NCBI GenBank assembly: GCA_014361295.1
Contig: JACIVX010000001.1
Coordinates: 1,148,293 to 1,212,292 of the forward strand
DNA length: 64,000 bases
Source of the DNA: Methanomassiliicoccales archaeon
Lineage (GTDB): Archaea; Thermoplasmatota; Thermoplasmata; Methanomassiliicoccales; JACIVX01
Direction of reading: 5' to 3'
Shown: positions 1-11,120 of the stretch, piece by piece
Numbering within the stretch: position 1 is the stretch's first letter
How the letters are laid out: every line of letters begins with the position of its first letter
Made by a program: the position numbers and the translations under genes
Notes under the pieces: model-generated
What the model saw: only the letters and a program-made list of their open reading frames with translations
What the model was told of the DNA's origin: nothing
The model's database searches: none

Positions 1-319
1 TACGGAGAATCATGTCCTGCACCGTTGGTGGCGCGGTCACATTGACTCTGAAAAGGCCAGTCGGCGATTTTCCATTGGTCGGAATAACCTTTGCCTCGGC
101 TGGTGACGGGCCGATCAATTTCGCCGTGAAACTAAAATTTCCTCCAGGCTCCTCTCCAGGACCACCAATAACCCTGATCACATATTCCGATTTTTCGCTG
201 GTGGCAATACAGCTCTTGCCATCGATGGAAACGTACATCGGGTCATACGCGGCAACACTAACACTCGCGAGTGGATAAACGAAAAGACAAAGAATCGCCA
301 TCGTGAATGCGATCACCAT
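1..319 (-). CDS. Secreted or membrane-anchored protein, C-terminus beyond the left edge
   Basis: The reading frame opens with ATG at 319, sharing one base with the aglB stop (TGATG), and stays open to base 1, so only about 106 N-terminal residues are visible. Residues 1-25 form a hydrophobic signal or anchor segment (MVIAFTMAILCLFVYPLA). The rest is beta-rich and has the look of an extracellular immunoglobulin-like domain. The overlap indicates translation coupled to aglB, so it may act at the cell surface with the glycosylation enzyme. No family is recognised and the C-terminus is unseen. Confidence 0.65.
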   Translation of the reverse strand, partial: MVIAFTMAILCLFVYPLASVSVAAYDPMYVSIDGKSCIATSEKSEYVIRVIGGPGEEPGGNFSFTAKLIGPSPAEAKVIPTNGKSPTGLFRVNVTAPPTVQDMILR

Positions 320-3300
320 CAGCGCTTTCTTCGTCTGAATACCCCCCTGTGTATACCCATGAGGATGAAAATCACAAACGCCGCTAAGGCTGCGCCTGCA
401 AGAGCGATTGTCTCAATGGGAATTGCTGCCGGTTCAAAATACACATTTTCCCCGCCAACGCTCACGCCGTCCGAAGGCAGAATAATCACAGGTAGCGGAG
501 GTTTCACTGTCAGCAATGCATACGCATTTGAAGACTTCTGAGACGCCGCTGAGATAACGACCTCGATGTTCGGACTAGGATTCTCCCGTATTGGTGTAAG
601 GAGGACGTCGAAATACTTGACTTTTCCAGCCTGCAAGGTGACTGTGAGATTCTTAACAGGATTTTCGTCACCAAGCCTCAGCTCTGCCTTCCAACCCAGT
701 TCAGCGAGTGTAACTCGATTTGCAACAGCGATATCGATCGTGTCTTCATCGTTCCCGTTATTCTCAAGTTTTATGCTGTAAGAATACGGCGTCCCGTTGA
801 CTTGATAGGGTTTATCGAACTTGAGATTCAAACTGTAGTACGGAAGGATGATTGCGTCGATTGATACTGAATCCTGAATCGACGCGTTGTTGAGCGAGAC
901 CACAGTGATTTTAATCGGCGAATGTGAGACATAGACGCTCGCCGATGGTGTGATGCTTACCGTGACCAGCTGGGAATTCTGATAGCCGAAATCGACGCTT
1001 ACTGTGCTCTGGGAAAACACAACATCCCAGTTCGTGGCCTGAGCTTCGAGCTTGAACGTATCCGGCACATTTCCCTTATTGACGATCCTCAGATTGTAAA
1101 CCGCTGTCTGCCCAGACCTAAGCGTCGTCTTTTCGACCTCATTCCACTGCAGATCGACGCCCCTTTCAGGAATCTTTTCCATCGTGATCGCTCGGCTCAC
1201 ATCGGTAATCAAATTGATCGATGTATTCGCGTAATAACGAACAAAGACTCCCTTTTCTATTCCAGTAGAAGTGAATTTTACACTATATTCACCAGGAGGC
1301 AGGATGATTTCAAACGAGCCTGAAGATGAGGAGAATGCACTCAATTTCGCCCCATTCATTGATGTGATCTCGATCGTCGCATTGCCAGGCGCGTATTCCT
1401 TCAGGGTTTCACCCGCAAACCTGAATCCAGGAACAAGGGTGATGTTAAAGGTCTTGTTCGATTGCGGTGGCACATTGACAACACCGAGGAATACGCCCAG
1501 CCGTCCGACTTGCCTTGCGTAGACACTGTAATTACCAGGTGCAATCGATACTGCATATGCACCGATCCCAGATGTCGCTGATGCGCTCATTGCTGTGGAA
1601 GATGTCGGGATGAATTCAATTGTCGCGGCCACCAACGATCCGCTTGAATCGAAAATCGATCCGCTGAGAGTCACGTTATCATAGGTGCGATGTAGCACGA
1701 TGCTAGAAATCGTTGAAGAAGGAACGACCAGTGATGTGTTTCCAGTATAACGTACATACCGCGTGTCTAGGCCGATTCTCGTCTTCGTGTGATAATCAAC
1801 CTCTGCCGAATAATTCCCATACGGTAGTATAGTTTCGAAAATACCAGTAACATAAGAATCAATCCTGATTACCGCACCAGCATCATTTCTGATCTCAACT
1901 GGAACAACATAAGAGAAGGGTGAGCCCTCAAAATAGATCGCCCCCCTAACCGTTTTCGCGACAGATGTTGTTAGATTTAATGGTGAAACCGATGCATCGA
2001 TGTGAATGAGATCGAAAAACGCGTAATCAGTAATTACCTGGTCGTTGAGCGCGTAAACACTATAGTCGCCCTCCACAAGGTAAAGATCAAATTTTTCAGA
2101 GGTCGTGATCGTTCTTTCCTCAGGTCCACTGAAGGTTATCTTTGTCGTACCAATCCTTTCAGGATAGAGCGAACCGTAGACCCTCACCCTCTTCACAAGA
2201 TCGATTTGCAGCAGAGAGGGATCAGAACCGATGGGGACTTGTATTGATGAGGTAAATTGATATTTCGTCGCATTATTCATAGACGAAACATTCTGATCGA
2301 CAATCACTTCGTAATTTCCTGGTGGAAGTGAAATCGAAAAAGTACCTGAGGATCCGCTATTCGCCGTGAAAACACTCCCATTGATAGATACAAATTTCAC
2401 CGAAATGCCGGCGATTGGTGTCGACGCATAATACACGATACCTGTGATTGTGCGGTTGAGAGGCACAAGTTTCACATCCTGGGAAATCGATGATTCGATG
2501 AACGGATAACTCAAAACCTTGGACGCATAACCATCTTTGCTAATCGATAGCTCATATGAATAACCTGAAGGCACTACGAATGAAAAACCGCCGAGTGAAT
2601 CGCTTGTCGCCTCGATTGTTCTGCCGTCGCGATCGTACAATCTCAATTTCGCACCTGAAATCTGTTCACCTGAGTCTATGATTGCGTTGTTGTTGGCATC
2701 ATACCATGTCACACCTGAAATTGAAGCAGCGGAGGATAGTACCATGTTAACACGCTTCGAGGAATCGACGTACATGTCACCCCAGTATGCCGTTTCATTT
2801 CCTTTGATATAAATAAAGTAAGTACCCTGGGGAAGAATGATCCTTGCCGCACCAGTTGCATTTGTCACCGCTTTTATAGCTGCGCTGCTGGCTTTCGATT
2901 GCATCAAAATCTCGGCGTTACTGACGGGTCCCAACGAATCAGAGACATAGAGGTCAATGAAGTTGCCTGGTACCATCTTGATGTTATAATTGATGATAGA
3001 ACCGGAGGAATTCAAGGCGGTAAGAGAGACGTAAGTTTCACCATTCTGGATTGACAAGCAGAAAACGGTATAATTGCCGGTGGGCAGCGTAACATCGTAA
3101 ATTCCATTCGAATCACTTTTCGTCCAGAACTCGCTTGTTTCAGAGATGAATGCTATTGTCACATTACTCGCGACTGAACTTCCGATCATGACACGACCCG
3201 AGACTTTCAGCGAGCCATAAACCGTAAGATCCGTCGTCTTAGTTTCGCCATCCACGACGCTGACTTCATCTGGCACAATCGCATAAGAGAGGTCTTGTGT

Positions 3301-6300
3301 TTTTAGGAGATAATGACCAGAAGGCAACATTCCGACATGGTAGTACCCATTTGAATCTGTCGTCGTGGTAATCTCTTTTCCGCTGATGGTATCGATGATC
3401 TTTAGATTCAATCCCGAGGCCACGTTCCCATCGGCAAAAGTCGCTGTACCATTTAAGGAGGAGGGTTTTATTCCGATATCTTTCGTGATATTTCCCATCG
3501 GAAGCAGATTCACCTGGATGCGACCGAAGGAATGGTTGTCGAGCACAACATATATAGTCGAATTCATCGGCGGCAGTCCATAGAATCCATAGCCGCTAGC
3601 ATTCGAGATCGTTTCGTATCGAAGGCCTTCACTCTCATTTTCAACGATCACCTTTGCCCCTTCGATAATCGTGTCAGTTCCAGAAGTATAAGTCCCGTCA
3701 CCGTCAACATCCCAGTATACCTTACCTTTCACAGCACTGCCCTGGACGACCACATTTTTTGTTATATAATAATCCCATTTCCCGTCATTGTCCGCATCGA
3801 TCTTCTTCCTCATCGCCTGATCGTAACTCACATTGAATGTGATCCTACTGAGTTCAGTTGCAATCTGCGTCCTGAGATCAAGATCTCCGTATGAGAACAC
3901 AAGTGTTACCTCGCCAAACGGCACGATGACCTCGTAATGCCCATTCGCATCAGTCTTCACCGTCTGATGCGGAATCCCGTATTCATCAAGGACTGTGACC
4001 CAGAGTCCAGGATAAGGCAACCCGCTGTTGGTCGTTACCGTTCCTTCGACAATGGCGCCATCGTAGTACTGGAGAAAGACAACGCCCTGAAGCAGGGCAC
4101 TCGCACTTGCATCCACCGTTCCCTGCATTTCACCACGGTCGATTTTTTCACGAAATTCGAGTGCCTCATCGTAGCTAATCGCACGCCATGCAGAGGAATG
4201 ATTCTTGACCTGATCCGGGGGGAACGGGTTGTAATAAGCAGTCCTATAGACCATTCTGAAATGCGTCATGTTCCAGCCCTGCATGGGCGGATAGCTTGCT
4301 AGTGTACCAGTAAGGCCTGGTAATCCCTGGCTCGTCTCGCCTATGTCATATGGTCCATAACCCATGAAAGCGCGATAAAGCATGCTGTTGTAGAACATTT
4401 CCTTGTAAACAATCTGGTAACTCACGATCGTCATGTCAGAAGTTACATTCGCCAGATCGTGAATTCCGCCCTCGCTGTCGATCGCCTTGATTTCAAAGAA
4501 GTCGATCGGGGAATTAGAGACTGTATCGATTCTATAATCAGCCAATTTGGCTGGCGCGTAGAAAATGTTTGCGCTCAAAGCTGTAAAGGGGAAAAGCCTG
4601 CTATCAATAGCGAAATAAGAAATATCCACCCCTGTCATCTGGCGGAGCTCATTATAAATCTCAACAATATTCTCAAGACCGACCTTCGAAAGCTCCACGC
4701 TCGCAGCAGCATACTTGGCATTCGTCGGACTCAGATCGGCATCCCTGGGACCGTAAATTTCAGGATGATTCTTGACGACTTCTACGTACCTCTCTGGATT
4801 CGTCATGATATCCCGCAATTTCGTGTAATCGACGCCATGATCGACTAGCACCTGAGCGATCGTTTCGTTTTCAAGTCCCGTTTTCTCAAGAATTCTAATG
4901 ACGAAAAGCGCGACGGCGACGGTCTCATTTTGAGACATGATGAAATTGCCAGCGAACTGGTAAGCGTTCTGGAAGTTATCAGCGACAGTTGGATGCTGTC
5001 CCGCCTGGATCGCCTCAAAACCGTAGTCCCACCATGAGAGGAATGCAGGTCTCGCAGAAACTGGGATGATATTCGAATCGATCGTCCTGAACCAGCTCCA
5101 CGCCGCTGGCCAATATTGCGTCGGCAGTGGCATGCTGTATGTGAAAGCTCCGAAATACCAGTTCGATCCATTGACTACATCATAACTCGCAGGTTTGGCA
5201 AAACCTGGCATGACGTTATAGACTTGCTTGTCGTACTGCGCCTTTAGCTCGGAAGGGATCGCCGCGTCAGTCGCTCCCCAGGCATTTGGTAAGACGACGA
5301 GAAACGCAAGAAAGAATGCCGCAAACACATGCCTGACTTTAATCGCCCGTCGCAGGAGACCGAAAAGCCCCATTCTCGCGCCGGCGGAGAGAGCACGTGA
5401 AATGTCTGAGAACTTGACACTCTCAATGATCATCGCGACAACCCATCCGCTAGTGATCGCGAATGCAGGGCTCGCGTTAAACATGAATCTCGCCGCCGAC
5501 ACCGCCATGAACATCGAAACAGCAGTCCATATGACGATGAAAACGAAATATGCCGCGACATTCTTTTTAATCCTGATCGCGGCAATCACAACACCCGCAA
5601 AGGATAGCCAGAAAGTGACCGCGCCGAATGACAGTGCAAGGTCAGAGAAACTCGGTGCCTGCGCTTCGGAAATCGTCGAGTAGAGTTTGCTTTTGACGAA
5701 GTAACCCTGGCCCGATATGATCGCTTCAAAAATACTCGGTGCTAGAATGGACAAAATGAAAAGCGCGATCGCTGCAAGAATTGTGAAAGAGGGGAGAACG
5801 AGAGTCCATGGATAGTCCCTCGTCGCGACGAAAATCACACCAACGATGACCGCAGCAACAAAAAGATAAAAGGGAACATCGAACCAGACAGCCCAGTAAT
5901 TCATCTGGTAATAGACTGGCGCCATTATTGCAAACGCCACAAGAAGCATGACGACAAGGGTGATCAAAACGCCCAACGAATCAGCATTCCGAAATCTATT
6001 GATCAAAATTTGCACGAGGAAATAAGCGAGAACGATGATGAGAAGGTATGCGTACCCGGTCCAGATCATGCCCACGGCGGCAAGAGAGATGCCAGCGAGT
6101 GCTGCGTATATTGTTGATACCCAGTTCAAACGGAAGTAACTGACAATTCCAGAACGAATCGATTTTAAACTCTTCCAGTTTTCGACCCACCGATCGCCTT
6201 CGATTGTTTTAAGGGAAGTCAGCAAGAAGTAGAATGAACAAACACCGAAGAACAGGACCATTGAGTCATGGTCCGCGAAAGAGAGGACGCTACGGGTAAT

Positions 6301-6837
6301 ATGACCAGGCATGATTGCGAAGAGGAAAGCCGCGATAATCCCCGCCTTCTTGCCGAAAGCCGACTGTCCGATCAGATAGACGGGGATAACCGTTAACGCA
6401 CCCCATATCGCCGTTGAAAAAATGAGGGAATAGCCAACCGCATCCGCTACAGCGATACCAGTTAATGCAGAGATGAGCATTCCCGTCACAGCAATTGACC
6501 AATCGTAAAGCGGTGGACGCGGATTCCTCATTCCCATTGGATAATTGAGAAGGGGATCGTTAACGAGATGCGTACCTGTCGAGGTGACGTGATCAATTAC
6601 TCTTTGGTGATAATACGAGTCGGAACCGCCTGACACAAGAAACCCGTTGTCGACGGAGAGAGAGTAGCCAAAGTAACTTCTCATGAAAAGAGCGATCAGA
6701 AAAATCATCGAAAGCACGACGACCGTTTGCCAGTTCCTTCCAAGCCACGAATCATCAAAACGAGCTCTCAAATTGCCCAGTGACTTGAACGGATTTCTTG
6801 AGACAAGGCTTGCTCCGCCTTCCTCTCGCCCTTCCAT
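319..6837 (-). CDS. aglB: AglB/STT3-type oligosaccharyltransferase with long C-terminal beta-domain array
   Basis: Catalytic subunit of archaeal N-glycosylation, transferring a lipid-linked glycan to Asn of secreted proteins outside the membrane. The N-terminal ~500 residues carry about a dozen membrane segments. An acidic loop (SGGSDSYYHQ) lies near residue 70, and the diagnostic WWDYG motif is at residues 602-606. A later ISYFAIDSRLFP segment also matches the family. From about residue 930 there are many repeated carboxypeptidase-regulatory/Cna-B-like modules (SGxYxxxLPxGxY patterns), then CARDB/NEW3-like domains, a final membrane helix and an RRRKR tail. At 2172 aa it is over twice the usual 850-1000 aa. 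A TATA-like element lies near 6888. The large extension is presumably extracellular; its role is unknown. Confidence 0.93.
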   Translation of the reverse strand: MEGREEGGASLVSRNPFKSLGNLRARFDDSWLGRNWQTVVVLSMIFLIALFMRSYFGYSLSVDNGFLVSGGSDSYYHQRVIDHVTSTGTHLVNDPLLNYPMGMRNPRPPLYDWSIAVTGMLISALTGIAVADAVGYSLIFSTAIWGALTVIPVYLIGQSAFGKKAGIIAAFLFAIMPGHITRSVLSFADHDSMVLFFGVCSFYFLLTSLKTIEGDRWVENWKSLKSIRSGIVSYFRLNWVSTIYAALAGISLAAVGMIWTGYAYLLIIVLAYFLVQILINRFRNADSLGVLITLVVMLLVAFAIMAPVYYQMNYWAVWFDVPFYLFVAAVIVGVIFVATRDYPWTLVLPSFTILAAIALFILSILAPSIFEAIISGQGYFVKSKLYSTISEAQAPSFSDLALSFGAVTFWLSFAGVVIAAIRIKKNVAAYFVFIVIWTAVSMFMAVSAARFMFNASPAFAITSGWVVAMIIESVKFSDISRALSAGARMGLFGLLRRAIKVRHVFAAFFLAFLVVLPNAWGATDAAIPSELKAQYDKQVYNVMPGFAKPASYDVVNGSNWYFGAFTYSMPLPTQYWPAAWSWFRTIDSNIIPVSARPAFLSWWDYGFEAIQAGQHPTVADNFQNAYQFAGNFIMSQNETVAVALFVIRILEKTGLENETIAQVLVDHGVDYTKLRDIMTNPERYVEVVKNHPEIYGPRDADLSPTNAKYAAASVELSKVGLENIVEIYNELRQMTGVDISYFAIDSRLFPFTALSANIFYAPAKLADYRIDTVSNSPIDFFEIKAIDSEGGIHDLANVTSDMTIVSYQIVYKEMFYNSMLYRAFMGYGPYDIGETSQGLPGLTGTLASYPPMQGWNMTHFRMVYRTAYYNPFPPDQVKNHSSAWRAISYDEALEFREKIDRGEMQGTVDASASALLQGVVFLQYYDGAIVEGTVTTNSGLPYPGLWVTVLDEYGIPHQTVKTDANGHYEVIVPFGEVTLVFSYGDLDLRTQIATELSRITFNVSYDQAMRKKIDADNDGKWDYYITKNVVVQGSAVKGKVYWDVDGDGTYTSGTDTIIEGAKVIVENESEGLRYETISNASGYGFYGLPPMNSTIYVVLDNHSFGRIQVNLLPMGNITKDIGIKPSSLNGTATFADGNVASGLNLKIIDTISGKEITTTTDSNGYYHVGMLPSGHYLLKTQDLSYAIVPDEVSVVDGETKTTDLTVYGSLKVSGRVMIGSSVASNVTIAFISETSEFWTKSDSNGIYDVTLPTGNYTVFCLSIQNGETYVSLTALNSSGSIINYNIKMVPGNFIDLYVSDSLGPVSNAEILMQSKASSAAIKAVTNATGAARIILPQGTYFIYIKGNETAYWGDMYVDSSKRVNMVLSSAASISGVTWYDANNNAIIDSGEQISGAKLRLYDRDGRTIEATSDSLGGFSFVVPSGYSYELSISKDGYASKVLSYPFIESSISQDVKLVPLNRTITGIVYYASTPIAGISVKFVSINGSVFTANSGSSGTFSISLPPGNYEVIVDQNVSSMNNATKYQFTSSIQVPIGSDPSLLQIDLVKRVRVYGSLYPERIGTTKITFSGPEERTITTSEKFDLYLVEGDYSVYALNDQVITDYAFFDLIHIDASVSPLNLTTSVAKTVRGAIYFEGSPFSYVVPVEIRNDAGAVIRIDSYVTGIFETILPYGNYSAEVDYHTKTRIGLDTRYVRYTGNTSLVVPSSTISSIVLHRTYDNVTLSGSIFDSSGSLVAATIEFIPTSSTAMSASATSGIGAYAVSIAPGNYSVYARQVGRLGVFLGVVNVPPQSNKTFNITLVPGFRFAGETLKEYAPGNATIEITSMNGAKLSAFSSSSGSFEIILPPGEYSVKFTSTGIEKGVFVRYYANTSINLITDVSRAITMEKIPERGVDLQWNEVEKTTLRSGQTAVYNLRIVNKGNVPDTFKLEAQATNWDVVFSQSTVSVDFGYQNSQLVTVSITPSASVYVSHSPIKITVVSLNNASIQDSVSIDAIILPYYSLNLKFDKPYQVNGTPYSYSIKLENNGNDEDTIDIAVANRVTLAELGWKAELRLGDENPVKNLTVTLQAGKVKYFDVLLTPIRENPSPNIEVVISAASQKSSNAYALLTVKPPLPVIILPSDGVSVGGENVYFEPAAIPIETIALAGAALAAFVIFILMGIHRGVFRRRKR

Positions 6838-6921
6838 CTCAGAGTCTCCCCGACAAAATCGTGCGAAGTCGATAACACACCCAATATAAATAATTGTCCA
6901 CAGCCATACTTGAATACATCA

Positions 6922-7608
6922 TTATCTGGATACCTTCTCAGACACACGCGATCGATCGTTTTGTAGACGACTCGCGATTTCCTCGCAGATTGCCTTTGCG
7001 GCGTCCCTCGGATGCGAACTCTTGTAAATTGAACGACCGACAATGACATAATCCGCACCCATTGAAATCGCATCTCCTGCACTCCCGCCCTGTACGCCAA
7101 CACCGGGTGCAAGGATGAGAAGATCACCCACAATCCTCCTTATCGCCTTAAGACGATCTAATCTCGTCGCAGGTGCTATCACACCAGAAGCGCCACATTC
7201 GACCGCGAGAGCTGCGAGCCGCTCAGCAACAGGCGCGGTAAATTCCTTTCCGCCAGGATGACTCATCTCAGTGACAACAAAAATGTCAGCAGATTCCCCT
7301 GCGGACTGAACTGCCTCGCAAACAGAGTCGTGACCTACGAATCCATGTACAATGATTCCTGAGGCACCGAGATCAACCGCTTTCTCAACAATCAATCTCA
7401 CGGTATTCGGAATATCAGCGACCTTGAAATCGCAGATAACATCACATAATCCAGAAATCTCAGTGATGATTGAAGGAGAAGAATGAAGAACGAGAGGCCA
7501 ATTGATCTTGATTGCATCAACAATGTCACTGAGTTCCTCAGCGATTTTCAGCGCTCTTTCCTTGTCGATTTCATCAAGAGCGAATATCAGTCTTGTGTTT
7601 TTCTTCAT
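6922..7608 (-). CDS. pyrF: Orotidine-5'-phosphate decarboxylase
   Basis: Catalyses the last step of UMP synthesis, decarboxylating OMP. The catalytic Lys/Asp motif DFKVADIPNT is present. The phosphate-binding loop region (APGVGVQGG, then GADYVIVGRSIY) lies near the C-terminus, as usual for the family. About 228 aa, normal length. The frame is open up to 7644, but GGTGA lies 5 nt before the second of two adjacent ATGs, so 7608 is the favoured start. It is followed after about 80 bp by aglB on the same strand. Its own TATA-like sequence (TATATTTGA) lies near 7725. Confidence 0.93.
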   Translation of the reverse strand: MKKNTRLIFALDEIDKERALKIAEELSDIVDAIKINWPLVLHSSPSIITEISGLCDVICDFKVADIPNTVRLIVEKAVDLGASGIIVHGFVGHDSVCEAVQSAGESADIFVVTEMSHPGGKEFTAPVAERLAALAVECGASGVIAPATRLDRLKAIRRIVGDLLILAPGVGVQGGSAGDAISMGADYVIVGRSIYKSSHPRDAAKAICEEIASRLQNDRSRVSEKVSR

Positions 7609-7690
7609 CATCTTCACCCGCAGATCGTTTTTCGAGCTGCTCAATTGAGAACACGCAGGATTTTCTCAGGAGGTACTCATACATTCCCAT
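7574..7690 (-). CDS. Possible small upstream ORF overlapping the pyrF start
   Basis: A 38-codon frame starts ATGGGAATG behind an AAGGA-like site, just downstream of the predicted pyrF transcription start. It runs through the pyrF start in another frame and ends at TGA 7574-7576. The peptide begins MGMYEYLLRKSC and has a charged C-terminus. It could be a regulatory leader peptide or chance. No homologue is recognised, and overlap with the pyrF start makes it doubtful as a stand-alone gene. Confidence 0.22.
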   Translation of the reverse strand: MGMYEYLLRKSCVFSIEQLEKRSAGEDDEEKHKTDIRS

Positions 7691-7851
7691 CGATTTAATT
7701 CCTTTCAGATCCTTTTACCTTTGATATCAAATATATCACCTCTAGAATTGGAAAGAATCTATATTCAGTTTGGCAGAATTATCGATAACTTCTGAATTTC
7801 AAAAATATCTGCGAACTATGACAATGAGAGCTCTTGTCAATGAGAGAAAGA

Positions 7852-7858
7852 TTTAAAA
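7852..7858 (+). promoter_or_regulatory. TATA box for the radical SAM gene
   Basis: TTTAAAA is centred about 26 nt upstream of the ATG at 7882. This is the spacing expected for an archaeal leaderless transcript and argues for 7882 rather than the upstream in-frame start at 7834. Confidence 0.5.
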
Positions 7859-7881
7859 CTCAGACTGTCTGCGTCTTTCTG

Positions 7882-8961
7882 ATGAAGTTAAGATCAATGG
7901 GAGCTGGTTCAAAGTACATAGGCGCGTTGCCAGAAGGTTGCAGAATTTGCAAGGAAGGCGCAAAGCTGGTTTTACTGATCACTGGGAAATGCAACACCTC
8001 ATGCTATTACTGCCCTTTATCATTGAAAAAGAAAGGACGCGACGTCATCTATGCAAATGAGCTGAAGGTGAGAAAAAAGGAGGATGTCATCGAAGAAGCA
8101 AAACTGATCGATGCCCGCGGCACAGGCGTCACTGGCGGAGATCCATTACTCGTCCTCGAACGGACGCTCGAATTTATCACGATGCTGAAAGAAGAATTCG
8201 GTGGTGAACATCATATTCATCTTTACACCTCCACAATTGACCCAAGGGCATTCGATGCACTCGAGACCGCAGGTCTCGACGAATTACGCATCCATCCGCA
8301 TTTATCGCTCTGGAATAAAATGGCGAAGACAGGAATTGAGGAGGCTATCGAATCGAGGAAAATGAAGATTGGACTCGAGATTCCAGCGTTACCTAACAAA
8401 AAGGATGAAATCATTTCGCTCGTGACTTACGCGGACAGTATCGGTATGGATTTCATAAATATCAATGAGCTCGAATTCTCTGAAACAAATTGGAAGAGAC
8501 TCAAAATGAAGGGATTCGAAGTCAAAGACGATATTTCAAGTGCAGTTGCCGGAAGCGAAGAACTCGCGCTCGAGATACTCAGACTTGATCTTTCGATTCC
8601 GCGCCATTATTGTTCATCGAGCTTCAAGGACCGCGTTCAATTGAGAAATAGAATCATGCGAAGAGCGAAAAACATCGCACGGCCTAGCGATATTATAACG
8701 GGAGATGGGACATTGCTGAAGGGGATCGTTGAGGGCAAGGATCTGAAAAAAATCAGAGAGCTACTCCTTGAGGTCTTCGAAGTACCAGATGATCTTATTT
8801 TTGTTGATAGGGAGAAGAGAAGAATCGAGATCGCTCCGTGGATTCTTGAAGAGATCTCGACTTCACTGCCTTACGATTGCTATATCATTGAAGAATATCC
8901 GACGGCGGACAGGCTCGAGGTTGAAAGGGAGAAACTGCCATCTGAATCTAAGCTACGCTGA
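7882..8961 (+). CDS. Radical SAM protein of the COG2108 (PflA-related) family
   Basis: The radical SAM cluster motif C37-x3-C41-x2-C44 (GKCNTSCYYCP) is preceded by another Cys pair (C20, C23). The pattern LPEGCRICKEGAKLV just before the cluster motif is typical, as I recall it, of the archaeal COG2108 family related to pyruvate formate-lyase activating enzyme. The reaction is not known. About 359 aa from the leaderless start at 7882. The 3' end overlaps the convergent nusA gene by 14 bp. Function beyond radical SAM chemistry cannot be told from context. Confidence 0.8.
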   Translation: MKLRSMGAGSKYIGALPEGCRICKEGAKLVLLITGKCNTSCYYCPLSLKKKGRDVIYANELKVRKKEDVIEEAKLIDARGTGVTGGDPLLVLERTLEFITMLKEEFGGEHHIHLYTSTIDPRAFDALETAGLDELRIHPHLSLWNKMAKTGIEEAIESRKMKIGLEIPALPNKKDEIISLVTYADSIGMDFININELEFSETNWKRLKMKGFEVKDDISSAVAGSEELALEILRLDLSIPRHYCSSSFKDRVQLRNRIMRRAKNIARPSDIITGDGTLLKGIVEGKDLKKIRELLLEVFEVPDDLIFVDREKRRIEIAPWILEEISTSLPYDCYIIEEYPTADRLEVEREKLPSESKLR

Positions 8962-9373
8962 TGCTCTGTATGTTGTGATGTCTGTTGACTATATCCCTAG
9001 CGATTTTTAGATTCTTCCCGTTCTTCCCGATCGCCCTTCCCTTAACCTTTGGATCGACCGTCACCGTCGCATGGATGATGTTTCCACGGTTTTCAATTTT
9101 GACGCTCTGTACATTATAATTGTAAAAAACGTTCCTGATAAATTCCTCGGGCTCATCAGAATACTCAATCACCTGAATGTTTTTACCAGTCGCATTCTTC
9201 ATTCTGATAACATTCTCGCCACCCTTTCCGACTGCCTTATTTGCCTGCCCTGGATTGACGACAAAAACAAGCTTGTCCTCTGTTTCTAGACAATCCCTGA
9301 CTCTCGTTTTTGTGATACTCTCGAAAAGTGAGATGTATCGGAGGGTCTCCTCAGTGAAAGTGATCTCTGGCAT
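8948..9373 (-). CDS. nusA: Archaeal NusA-like KH-domain transcription factor
   Basis: About 141 aa, made of two KH RNA-binding domains without the S1 and N-terminal domains of bacterial NusA, as usual in archaea. The two GxxG loops are seen in KAVGKGGENV and RAIGKNGKNL. It is the last gene of the polymerase operon, 5 bp after rpl30e. ATG at 9373 follows a GTGAT sequence inside the L30e stop; a GTG at 9382 is an alternative. It probably modulates elongation or termination by RNA polymerase. Confidence 0.9.
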   Translation of the reverse strand: MPEITFTEETLRYISLFESITKTRVRDCLETEDKLVFVVNPGQANKAVGKGGENVIRMKNATGKNIQVIEYSDEPEEFIRNVFYNYNVQSVKIENRGNIIHATVTVDPKVKGRAIGKNGKNLKIARDIVNRHHNIQSISVA

Positions 9374-9378
9374 GACAA

Positions 9379-11120
<1,742 letters not shown>

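Noticed and set aside
12-278. 88-codon plus-strand frame at the left edge
   Set aside because: The minus-strand frame overlaps aglB, has a signal peptide and coding-like composition; the plus frame is its shadow.
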